From the NCBI GenBank assembly GCA_937957845.1, contig CALGOD010000656.1, positions 1 through 12,470 of the forward strand: a stretch of 12,470 nucleotides of DNA, given 5' to 3'. Of this stretch, positions 6,799 through 12,470 are shown piece after piece; position 1 is the first letter of the stretch, and every line of letters starts with the position of its first letter. This DNA is from an uncultured Nocardiopsis sp. (lineage in GTDB: Bacteria; Actinomycetota; Actinomycetes; Streptosporangiales; Streptosporangiaceae). The position numbers were made by a program, and so were the translations under genes. The notes under the pieces were generated by a model. It saw only the letters and a program-made list of their open reading frames with translations. It was not told the DNA's origin and did no database searches.

Positions 6799-8400
6799 TC
6801 AGCCGCGCAGCCACACCGCCGTGTCGGCGGGCAGTGTCAAAGAACCCTCACGCGGTGCGTCGACCGGGGCACTGGAAACGAGCACCTCGCCGGAGGCGGC
6901 GAGCTCCGCGGCCTCACCGGTGAGGTTGACCGCCACCCGTACGTTCGGTTCGCGCTCGAAGTACAGCACGCCCGAGGGCGAGTCCAGCCAGGTCATGGAC
7001 CCGTCACCGAGCGCCTTCGACTCCCGGCGCAGGTGCAGGGCCTTGGTGTACAGCTCCAGGGTCGAGCCCTCCACCCCCCGCTGGGAGGCACGCGACAGGG
7101 CGCCCCACCCCTCGGGCATCGGCAGCCAGGGAACGCTGCCCTCGGGGCCGAACCCGTACGGAGAGGAGTCGCCCTCCCACGGCAGCGGCACCCGGCAGCC
7201 GTCCCGACCGCGCTCGGTGTGTCCCGAGCGCTTCCAGGTCGGGTCCTGCAGAGCCTCTTCGGGCAGGTCGGTGACCTCGGGCAGTCCCAGCTCCTCACCC
7301 TGGTACAGGTACACGGAACCGGGCAACCCCAGCATCAGCAGCGTCGCCGCGCGTGCCCGACGCAGTCCCCGTTCCCCTCCGCCGAAGCGGGTCACGTGGC
7401 GGGTCACGTCGTGGTTGGACAACACCCACGTCGTGGTCGCCCCCACCGCGCCGTTGGCGGCCAGGGAGCGGTCGATGACCCCGCGCAGCCGGTCGGCGTC
7501 CCACGGCGCGGTCAGGTACTCGAAGTTGAAGGCCTGGTGCAGTTCGTCCGGCCGCACGTAGCGGGCGATGCGGTCGACGTCCTCCACCCAGGCCTCGGCC
7601 ACCAGGGCACGGTCGCCCGGGTACTCGGCGGCGATGCGCGACCACCGACGGTAGATCTCGTGCACGCCGTCCTGGTCGAAGTAGGGCAGTGTGGTGCTGC
7701 CGTCGAGCATGTCGGCCTTGGCGTTCTCGGCGACGTCGGGCAGCGCCGGGTCCTTGACCAGGCCGTGCGCCACGTCGATGCGGAACCCGTCCACCCCCCG
7801 GTCCAGCCAGAAGCGCAGCACGTCCTCGAACTCGTCGTGCACCTCCTGGTTCGTCCAGTCGAAGTCGGGCTGCTCGGAGTCGAACAGGTGCAGGTACCAC
7901 TGCTCGGGGGTGCCGTCGGGCCGCTTGAGGCGGGTCCACGCCGCACCGCCGAAGACCGACTTCCAGTTGTTGGGCGGCTCCTCCCCGTCGGGGCCGCGGC
8001 CGTCCCGGAAGATGTACCGCGACCGGGCGGGGTCGCCCGGTTCCGCGGCCACGGCCTCGCGGAACCAGCGGTGGGCGGAGGAGGAGTGGTTGGGCACCAC
8101 GTCGATGATGAGGCGGATGCCCCTCTTGTGGGCGTCGGCCAGGAGGGCGTCGAAGTCCTCCAGGGTGCCGAAGCGCGGGTCGACGTCGCGGTAGTCGGCG
8201 ACGTCGTATCCGCCGTCGGCCAGAGGAGAGACGTAGAACGGTGTCAACCAGAGCGCGTCCACGCCGAGCTCGGCCAGGTGCGGCAGGCGTTCACGGATGC
8301 CGGCGAGGTCGCCCTCTCCGTCACCGTTGGAGTCGGCGAAGCTGCGGACGTAGATCTGGTAGATCGCCGCGTCGCGCCACCACTGCGGTTGGGGCTTCAT
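6799..8400 (-). CDS. Intracellular GH13 alpha-glucosidase
   Basis: Glycoside hydrolase family 13 enzyme (533 residues) without a signal peptide. It therefore probably hydrolyses imported maltose, maltodextrin or related alpha-glucosides to glucose in the cytoplasm. It starts with WWRDAAIYQIYVRSFADSNG, as in oligo-1,6-/alpha-glucosidases. Catalytic landmarks are region I DVVPNH (100-105), the nucleophile Asp209 in GFRIDVAHG, the acid/base Glu269 in LVAEAW, and Asp331 in LSNHD. The QPDFDWTN motif near 177-184 is typical of oligosaccharide-acting GH13 members. Resemblance to actinobacterial AglA-type enzymes is strong, but linkage specificity cannot be read from sequence; isomaltase or trehalose-related activity remains possible. 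The codon before the ATG is TAG, so the start cannot be further upstream; GGAAGGA lies nine bases before it. It heads the leftward unit and faces the regulator gene across a shared control region. Confidence 0.92.
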   Translation of the reverse strand: MKPQPQWWRDAAIYQIYVRSFADSNGDGEGDLAGIRERLPHLAELGVDALWLTPFYVSPLADGGYDVADYRDVDPRFGTLEDFDALLADAHKRGIRLIIDVVPNHSSSAHRWFREAVAAEPGDPARSRYIFRDGRGPDGEEPPNNWKSVFGGAAWTRLKRPDGTPEQWYLHLFDSEQPDFDWTNQEVHDEFEDVLRFWLDRGVDGFRIDVAHGLVKDPALPDVAENAKADMLDGSTTLPYFDQDGVHEIYRRWSRIAAEYPGDRALVAEAWVEDVDRIARYVRPDELHQAFNFEYLTAPWDADRLRGVIDRSLAANGAVGATTTWVLSNHDVTRHVTRFGGGERGLRRARAATLLMLGLPGSVYLYQGEELGLPEVTDLPEEALQDPTWKRSGHTERGRDGCRVPLPWEGDSSPYGFGPEGSVPWLPMPEGWGALSRASQRGVEGSTLELYTKALHLRRESKALGDGSMTWLDSPSGVLYFEREPNVRVAVNLTGEAAELAASGEVLVSSAPVDAPREGSLTLPADTAVWLRG

Positions 8401-8425
8401 CTAGCGGGGTCCTTCCCTGTGGATT

Positions 8426-8445
8426 ACTGCAAGTTCTTGCGCAAG
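8426..8445 (+). promoter_or_regulatory. Operator-like overlapping inverted repeats between the glucosidase and regulator genes
   Basis: It reads ACTGCAAGTTCTTGCGCAAG. The half-sites GCAAG (8429-8433) and CTTGC (8436-8440) form one inverted repeat with a 2-base centre. CTTGC and the next GCAAG (8441-8445) form a second, perfect 10-bp palindrome. The first 15 bases match the site upstream of malE at 14 positions. It covers the predicted start point of the glucosidase transcript and lies upstream of the regulator gene, so it fits repression of one and possible autoregulation of the other. Confidence 0.65.
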
Positions 8446-8472
8446 ATTACCTTCAACTTTCGTCCATGTGAC
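8444..8472 (-). promoter_or_regulatory. Candidate promoter of the alpha-glucosidase gene
   Basis: On the minus strand a -35-like GTCACA (8472-8467) and a -10-like TAATCT (8449-8444) are 17 bases apart. The predicted start point near 8437 falls inside the operator-like repeats and leaves a leader of about 37 bases carrying the GGAAGGA ribosome site. The -35 matches TTGACA at four of six positions, so this is a reasonable but unproven call. Confidence 0.45.
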
Positions 8473-8484
8473 GGTGATCTCGAC

Positions 8485-8490
8485 TAGAGT
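8485..8490 (+). promoter_or_regulatory. Candidate -10 element for a leaderless transcript of the LacI-family gene
   Basis: TAGAGT fits the actinobacterial -10 pattern TAnnnT and ends exactly seven bases before the ATG at 8498. That places the expected transcription start on the A of the start codon. No Shine-Dalgarno-like sequence precedes this ATG, which agrees with leaderless translation. No convincing -35 box is visible. Confidence 0.45.
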
Positions 8491-8497
8491 TGCGCCC

Positions 8498-9580
8498 ATG
8501 GGTCCACGACTTGCCGACATCGCGCGGCACGCAGGCGTCAGCGAGGCGACCGTCTCGCGGGTGCTCAACGACAAGCCGGGCGTCGGCAGCGACACCCGCA
8601 AGGCCGTTCTGACAGCCCTGGACGTCCTCGGTTACGAACGTCCCGCCCGGTTGCGGCAACGCTCGGCCGGGCTGGTGGGCATGGTCATCCCCGAACTGGA
8701 GAACCCGGTCTTCCCGATGTTCGCCCAGGCAGCCGAGGGAGCCCTCGCCCAGCGCGGGTACACGCCCGTCCTGTGTACCCAGACCCCCGGCGGGATAACA
8801 GAGGACGAGTACGTCGAGCTGCTCCTGGAGCGCAACGTGTCGGGGATCCTCTTCGTCTCCGGTCGCCACGCCGACACCACCGCCTCCCACGAGCGTTACC
8901 ACGCCCTGGTCTCGCGCAGACTGCCGATCGTGCTCGTCAACGGGTACACCGACGCCATCCCGGCCGCGTTCATCTCCTGTGACGACCGGGAGGCGGGGAG
9001 GCTGGCCGTCAACCACCTGGTGGCTCTCGGCCACACCCGCATCGGCTTCACCAGCGGACCGGATCGCTACGTCCCCGTCCGCCGCAAGTTGGAGGGCTAC
9101 CACCAGGCCCTGGCCGAGCACGGACTGGACGGCGACGACCTGGTGGAGCTGTCGTTGTTCGGAGTGGAGGGCGGCCACGCGGCGGCCTCCAGACTGGTCG
9201 AGCGCGGCGTGACCGCCATGGTCTGCGGCTCGGACATGATGGCCCTGGGAGCCATCCGGGCCGCCCGCCAACGCGGCCTGAGCGTCCCCCGGGACTTCTC
9301 GGTCGTGGGTTTCGACGACTCCCAGCTCATCGCCTTCACCGACCCGCCGCTGACCACCGTCCGTCAACCGATCAACGCCATGGCGCTGGCCGCGGTGCGG
9401 GCCCTGTGCGACGAGATCGCCGGGCACCCCGTCTCCCACACCGAGTACATCTTCGACCCCGAGTTGGTCGTGCGCGGTTCCACGGCCACCGCCCCCGACC
9501 GGCACACCCCCGTGTCGCCGCCCCAGCGGACCGTCGACGCCGTCCACCCGGGCGACCGGGTGAGTCGCCCCCGGGTCTGA
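8498..9580 (+). CDS. LacI-family transcriptional regulator, probable maltose regulator MalR
   Basis: DNA-binding repressor (360 residues) of the LacI/GalR family. The N-terminal helix-turn-helix LADIARHAGVSEATVSRVLN starts at residue 5, followed by the hinge near residues 45-60 and a periplasmic-binding-protein-like effector domain (GLVGMVIPELENPVFP, the ILFVSGRH segment, HTRIGFTSGP, VVGFDDSQLIAFTDPPLTTV). About 25 Pro/Arg-rich residues extend past the family core. The frame is open to a GTG at 8468, but ATG 8498 puts the helix-turn-helix at the usual distance from the N-terminus. It is divergent from the glucosidase gene and next to operator-like repeats that recur upstream of malE, so it probably controls the maltose genes in response to maltose or a maltodextrin. 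The effector is inferred from context only, so no symbol is assigned. Confidence 0.9.
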   Translation: MGPRLADIARHAGVSEATVSRVLNDKPGVGSDTRKAVLTALDVLGYERPARLRQRSAGLVGMVIPELENPVFPMFAQAAEGALAQRGYTPVLCTQTPGGITEDEYVELLLERNVSGILFVSGRHADTTASHERYHALVSRRLPIVLVNGYTDAIPAAFISCDDREAGRLAVNHLVALGHTRIGFTSGPDRYVPVRRKLEGYHQALAEHGLDGDDLVELSLFGVEGGHAAASRLVERGVTAMVCGSDMMALGAIRAARQRGLSVPRDFSVVGFDDSQLIAFTDPPLTTVRQPINAMALAAVRALCDEIAGHPVSHTEYIFDPELVVRGSTATAPDRHTPVSPPQRTVDAVHPGDRVSRPRV

Positions 9581-9608
9581 GCCCCCACCGCCGCACACGG
9601 TCGCACGA

Positions 9609-9632
9609 GAGGCGGCGGGACCCGCCCGCCTC
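9609..9632 (+). terminator. GC-rich hairpin after the regulator gene
   Basis: GAGGC (9609-9613) pairs with GCCTC (9628-9632), and GGCGG (9614-9618) pairs with CCGCC (9622-9626), around a 3-base loop with one bulged C. It begins 28 bases after the regulator stop and precedes hemW by 100 bases. No T run follows, which is usual for high-GC actinomycetes but lowers certainty. Confidence 0.45.
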
Positions 9633-9732
9633 CGCGGCGTCCGTGCCGGAAGCGGGCCGTGCGAACAGCGGCCTCCACACCCGGACACGGCACACGTCAC
9701 GGCCACTCCGTACCGTCGGCGACACTGGAGAC

Positions 9733-10965
9733 ATGCCTTCCGTTGCCCTCGACGGCGATCCCGTACCGCGCACAGGAGAACTGCCCGAACGTTCCCTGGC
9801 CGAACTCGGCGATCAGCCCTTCGGGTTCTACGTGCACGTGCCCTTCTGCGTCACACGCTGCGGCTACTGCGACTTCAACACCTACACGGCCGAGGAGCTG
9901 GTCTCGCGTGACGGTACCGCCACCGCCTCACGTGAGACCTACGCCGACCAGGCCATCGCCGAGGTGGAACTGGCCGACCGGGTCCTGGGCGGGCGCCGTC
10001 CACCGGTGAGCACCGTGTTCGTCGGCGGGGGGACGCCCACCCTTCTGCCCGCCGAGGACCTGGGCAGGATCATCACCGCCATCCGGGATCGTTTCGGGAC
10101 GACCCCCGACGCCGAGCTGACCACCGAGGCCAACCCCGAGACCGTCACCCCCGCCTACCTGGCGCGGTTGCGCGAGGCCGGGTTCACCCGTCTGTCCTTC
10201 GGTATGCAGAGCGCCCGCCCGCACGTGCTCAGGGTGCTCGAACGCGGACACACGCCCGGTCGCCCCGAGCAATGTGTGGAGTGGGCGCGGGAGGCCGGGT
10301 TCGCACACGTCAACCTCGACCTGATCTACGGCACCCCCGGCGAGAGCGACGACGACTGGCGAGCCTCGCTGGAGGCCGCGGTCGGAGCCGGGCCAGACCA
10401 CGTCTCCGCCTACTCGCTCATCGTCGAGGAGGGCACCCGCCTGGCCGCCCGGGTCCGTAGGGGAGAGCTCACCGAACCCGACGACGACACCATGGCCGAT
10501 CGCTACCTCATGGCCGACGAGATCCTCTCCGCGGCCGGGTTCACCGCCTACGAGGTGTCCAACTGGGCGCGTACCCCCGAGGGGCGCAGCGCCCACAACC
10601 TGCTCTACTGGACCGGGGGCCATTGGTGGGGTGTGGGGCCCGGAGCGCACAGTCACGTCGGCGGTACCCGCTGGTGGAACGTCAAGCACCCGGCCGCCTA
10701 CGCCGCCCGCCTCGCGGCGGGGGACAGCCCCGGCCTGGCCCGCGAGGTGCTCACCGAGCAGGAGCGTCGATTCGAACGGATCCTGCTGGAACTTCGGGTG
10801 GAGCGGGGGTGCCCGCTGGACCTGTTGGAGCCGCACGGACGGGCCGCGGCCGAGCGGGCCGTGGCGGAGGGGCTGCTGGAGGCCGAGGCCCACACGGCGG
10901 GCCGGGCGGTCCTGACCCGGCGCGGTCGGCTGCTCGCCGACGCCGTGGCGCGTGACCTCACCTGA
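9733..10965 (+). CDS. hemW: Radical SAM protein HemW (haem chaperone, HemN-like)
   Basis: Radical SAM protein of 410 residues, often annotated as oxygen-independent coproporphyrinogen III oxidase but now regarded as HemW, a haem chaperone that delivers haem to respiratory enzymes. The 4Fe-4S motif is C39-x3-C43-x2-C46 in HVPFCVTRCGYCDFN. The residue two places after the third Cys is Phe (CDF), as in HemW; true HemN has an additional Cys there. Other marks are VFVGGGTPTLL, TTEANPETVTP, RLSFGMQSARPHVLRVLERGH, the NLDLIYGTPGE segment and the C-terminal HemN domain with AHNLLYWTGGHWWGVGPGAHS. The frame is open far upstream, overlapping the regulator end. ATG 9733 fits the family N-terminus and has GGAG just before it, though with short spacing. 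hemW commonly lies next to lepA; here the maltose cluster separates them. Confidence 0.93.
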   Translation: MPSVALDGDPVPRTGELPERSLAELGDQPFGFYVHVPFCVTRCGYCDFNTYTAEELVSRDGTATASRETYADQAIAEVELADRVLGGRRPPVSTVFVGGGTPTLLPAEDLGRIITAIRDRFGTTPDAELTTEANPETVTPAYLARLREAGFTRLSFGMQSARPHVLRVLERGHTPGRPEQCVEWAREAGFAHVNLDLIYGTPGESDDDWRASLEAAVGAGPDHVSAYSLIVEEGTRLAARVRRGELTEPDDDTMADRYLMADEILSAAGFTAYEVSNWARTPEGRSAHNLLYWTGGHWWGVGPGAHSHVGGTRWWNVKHPAAYAARLAAGDSPGLAREVLTEQERRFERILLELRVERGCPLDLLEPHGRAAAERAVAEGLLEAEAHTAGRAVLTRRGRLLADAVARDLT

Positions 10966-10999
10966 GGGGTCCCCGACGACTTCCGTCCGAACGTGGGCC

Positions 11000-11023
11000 G
11001 GCCCCGGCCCGGAGGCCGGGGCC
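11000..11023. terminator. Hairpin terminator between convergent hemW and the DUF4870-like gene
   Basis: A perfect 10-bp stem (GGCCCCGGCC at 11000-11009 with 11014-11023) closes a CGGA loop. It lies in the 77-base gap between the hemW stop and the stop of the leftward gene, so it can serve both. No T run is present on either strand. Confidence 0.6.
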
Positions 11024-11042
11024 CTCGGCCCGGGTCAGGGAC

Positions 11043-11714
11043 CTAGCTGATCCAGCTGACGTTGAACGGGTAGCGGTACAGCTCGCCCCGGTGGGCGGCC
11101 ATACCGCCCAGGATGCCGAAGATGATGGACACGGCGATGAGGGCGAACCAGGTCAGTGCGCCGATGAAGACGAAGACCAGGACCCAGGAGATGAGGTAGC
11201 CGATCATGATCAGCAACTGGAAGTTCAGCGCCTGTGCCGCCTGGTCACGGACGAACGGCGACTCGTCCTTCTTGATCAGGTAGATGATCAAAGGGACGAT
11301 CCAGCCGAGGAGGCCACCGCCCAGGTGGGCGAACAGACCCATCTGGCGCTCATCGGGGTTGGGCTGCCCGGTGGTCGCCGAGGAGGGGCCGTAGGCGCCG
11401 GGGTGGCCGTAGCCGCCCTGCTGGTAACCGGCCGCCTGGTAACCACCGGTCTGGTCGTGGTACCCGTGCGGGGGCGGGTAGCCACCAGGCTGCTGGCCGG
11501 GCTGGCCGTGCGGGGGCGGGTAGCCGCCCTGCTGGTAGCCGGACTGGTCGTGCGGGGGCGGGTAGCCACCGGGCTGCTGACCGGGCTGACCGGGCTGGCC
11601 GTGCGGGGGCGGGTAGCCGCCCTGCTGGTAGCCGGGTTGGCCGCCGGAGCCCTCCTGACCCGACTGCGGGCCCTGACCGTAGGGGTCTTCTGATGGATTA
11701 CCGGGATAGGACAT
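11043..11714 (-). CDS. DUF4870-type small membrane protein with repetitive Pro/Gly/Gln/Tyr-rich N-terminus
   Basis: Membrane protein of 223 residues and unknown function. Residues 1 to about 124 are low-complexity and probably disordered, built from units such as GYPPPHGQPGQQPG and SGYQQG. The C-terminal 99 residues fit the DUF4870/Tic20-like fold: the first helix begins at GLFAHLGGGLLGWIVPLIIY, then the signature KKDESPFVRDQAAQALNFQL, two more hydrophobic segments, and the end RGELYRYPFNVSWIS. The frame is open to 11798, but the ATG at 11714 (MSYPGNPSEDPYG) has AAGGAA at good spacing and avoids overlap with the upstream gene, so I choose it. It lies 44 bases after a related gene on the same strand, and the two probably form an operon. 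The family is recognised; no function is assigned. Confidence 0.85.
   Translation of the reverse strand: MSYPGNPSEDPYGQGPQSGQEGSGGQPGYQQGGYPPPHGQPGQPGQQPGGYPPPHDQSGYQQGGYPPPHGQPGQQPGGYPPPHGYHDQTGGYQAAGYQQGGYGHPGAYGPSSATTGQPNPDERQMGLFAHLGGGLLGWIVPLIIYLIKKDESPFVRDQAAQALNFQLLIMIGYLISWVLVFVFIGALTWFALIAVSIIFGILGGMAAHRGELYRYPFNVSWIS
11466..11618. repeat. Coding tandem repeats in the first DUF4870-type gene
   Basis: The 18-base word GTGCGGGGGCGGGTAGCC occurs at 11466, 11508, 11550 and 11601. The spacings are 42, 42 and 51 bases; the 51 reflects one extra 9-base GQP unit. Each copy encodes GYPPPH on the minus strand. Neighbouring copies alternate between GQPGQ and YQQG linkers, so the larger period is about 84 bases. 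All spacings are multiples of three, so copies can be gained or lost without breaking the frame. Confidence 0.85.
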
Positions 11715-11758
11715 GGCGTGTTCCTTATGTGGGGGTGGGCCGGGGACGTACTGGAGCA

Positions 11759-12470
11759 CTACTTCAGCAGCCGGATGCTCACCGGGTAGCGGTACCACGT
11801 CCCCTTGTTCGCACTGTTGGCGCCCAGGACGCCGAACACGATGGAGACGATCCAGATCAGGGCGATCAGGAGGGAACCGATCCAGGACAGTTCTGGGAAG
11901 AAGATGCCCAGTCCGATGAAGACTACCCAGGCGAAAAGGTACGGAATGAGCAGGGTGAGCTGGAAGTTCGCCGCCTCCGACGCGTGGTGGCGCACGAACG
12001 GCGACTGGTTGCGCTTGGCGAAGTAGATGGCCAACGGCGGGATCCAGCCCAGGCAGGCGATCACGAAACCGGACAGGTGGGCGAGCATGGCCACCAGCGT
12101 GCCGTTGTCCCCGACCTGCTGGGGCGGGCCGTAGGCGTCCGGCTGTCCGTAGGCGCCCGGAGCACCGGGGTGAGGAGGCTGCTGTCCGTACGCGGCCTGT
12201 TGCGGCTGTTCGAATCCGGGCTGCGGCGGCTGGGGCTGCCCATAGGCCTGCTGTTGGCCGTAAGGGGGCTGCTGTCCGTACGCGGCCTGCTGTGGCTGTT
12301 CGAATCCGGGCTGCGGCGGCTGCGGCCGGCCGTAGGCCTGCTGCCCGCCGTACCCGGGCCGGGGGGCGTAGGGCGGCGGGCCCTGCTCGGGGGCGTACCC
12401 CGGTTGGGCGCCGGAGGGCTGCCCGTGACCCGGCTGTTGGGGGGCATCGCCGGGAGGAGCGAAATGGGGT
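11759..12470 (-). CDS. Second DUF4870-type membrane protein, 5' end beyond the window
   Basis: The frame stays open from the TAG at 11759-11761 to the window edge, so the start lies beyond 12470; the GTG at 12094 is internal. About 236 residues are visible. The first 125 or so are Pro/Gln/Gly/Tyr-rich and probably disordered, with a repeated PGFEQPQQAAYGQQPP. The last 110 form a DUF4870-like domain: MLAHLSGFVIACLGWIPPLA, then AKRNQSPFVRHHASEAANFQ, further hydrophobic segments, and the end KGTWYRYPVSIRLLK. It is a diverged paralogue of the following gene, with the same plan but a different repeat unit. Function is unknown; a membrane-anchored protein with a flexible tail is all that can be inferred. 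Confidence 0.82.
   Translation of the reverse strand, partial: PHFAPPGDAPQQPGHGQPSGAQPGYAPEQGPPPYAPRPGYGGQQAYGRPQPPQPGFEQPQQAAYGQQPPYGQQQAYGQPQPPQPGFEQPQQAAYGQQPPHPGAPGAYGQPDAYGPPQQVGDNGTLVAMLAHLSGFVIACLGWIPPLAIYFAKRNQSPFVRHHASEAANFQLTLLIPYLFAWVVFIGLGIFFPELSWIGSLLIALIWIVSIVFGVLGANSANKGTWYRYPVSIRLLK
12178..12357. repeat. 90-bp coding tandem repeat in the second DUF4870-type gene
   Basis: Two copies (12178-12267 and 12268-12357) align with a 90-base offset. The first part, from GCTGCTGTCCGTACGCGGCC through TTCGAATCCGGGCTGCGGC, is nearly identical; the last third is more diverged. On the minus strand the unit encodes about 30 residues including GFEQPQQAAYGQQPP and YGQQQAYG. The period is a multiple of three, so the frame is kept. 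Confidence 0.8.

Noticed and set aside
6745..8487. A 580-codon open frame on the plus strand opposite the alpha-glucosidase gene
   Set aside because: It is a shadow of the high-GC coding strand: Val/Gly/His/Arg/Gln-rich with no recognisable domain, while the opposite strand encodes a complete GH13 enzyme.
11466..11618. Regular 42-base spacing resembling a CRISPR array
   Set aside because: Repeat and spacer are both part of one reading frame, the spacers are themselves similar, and the unit encodes a proline/glycine-rich protein repeat.
12061..12447. A 128-codon minus-strand frame overlapping the second DUF4870-type gene
   Set aside because: It reads the repeat region in another frame as Ser/Pro/Arg repeats; the continuous DUF4870 frame runs through the same bases to the window edge.

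Overview
The window is a stretch of very GC-rich chromosome from an actinomycete. Codon third positions are nearly all G or C, GTG and TTG starts occur, one promoter looks leaderless, and the proteins have typical actinobacterial sequences. A Nocardiopsis-, Thermobifida- or Streptomyces-like organism fits best, but the sequence alone does not settle the genus. I found no phage, transposon, CRISPR, toxin or defence genes, no RNA genes, and no clear sign of an undescribed system. The window is an ordinary sugar-uptake locus between housekeeping genes, with one striking lesion.

Layout. Positions 1-1243 (+) hold the last two thirds of lepA (elongation factor 4), followed by a strong hairpin terminator shared with the convergent gene malG. 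Positions 1322-8400 hold a leftward maltose/maltodextrin block. In transcription order it contains an intracellular GH13 alpha-glucosidase (8400-6799), a MalE-like lipoprotein with a TTG start (6667-5432), a second MalE-like lipoprotein (5167-3920), the permease MalF (3920-2301, frameshifted near its end) and the permease MalG (2227-1322). A divergent LacI-family regulator lies at 8498-9580 (+). Next come hemW (9733-10965, +) and two leftward genes for small membrane proteins of the DUF4870 type with Pro/Gly/Gln/Tyr-rich repetitive N-termini (11714-11043, and 12470-11759, which runs off the window).

How it works together. The binding proteins would capture maltose or maltodextrins outside the cell, MalF-MalG would import them, and the GH13 enzyme would release glucose inside. 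No ATPase gene is present, so a shared MsiK-type ATPase encoded elsewhere is the likely energy source. Two nearly identical operator-like sequences (14 of 15 bases), one upstream of malE and one between the glucosidase and regulator genes, suggest that the LacI-family protein controls both promoters and perhaps itself.

The main anomaly is a 77-bp imperfect tandem duplication near the 3' end of malF. Because 77 is not a multiple of three, it shifts the frame and replaces the end of the last membrane helix. The leftward copy differs from the family-like copy at 11 positions, and none of the changes adds an A or T. That pattern suggests a local sequencing or assembly fault at least as strongly as a real mutation.
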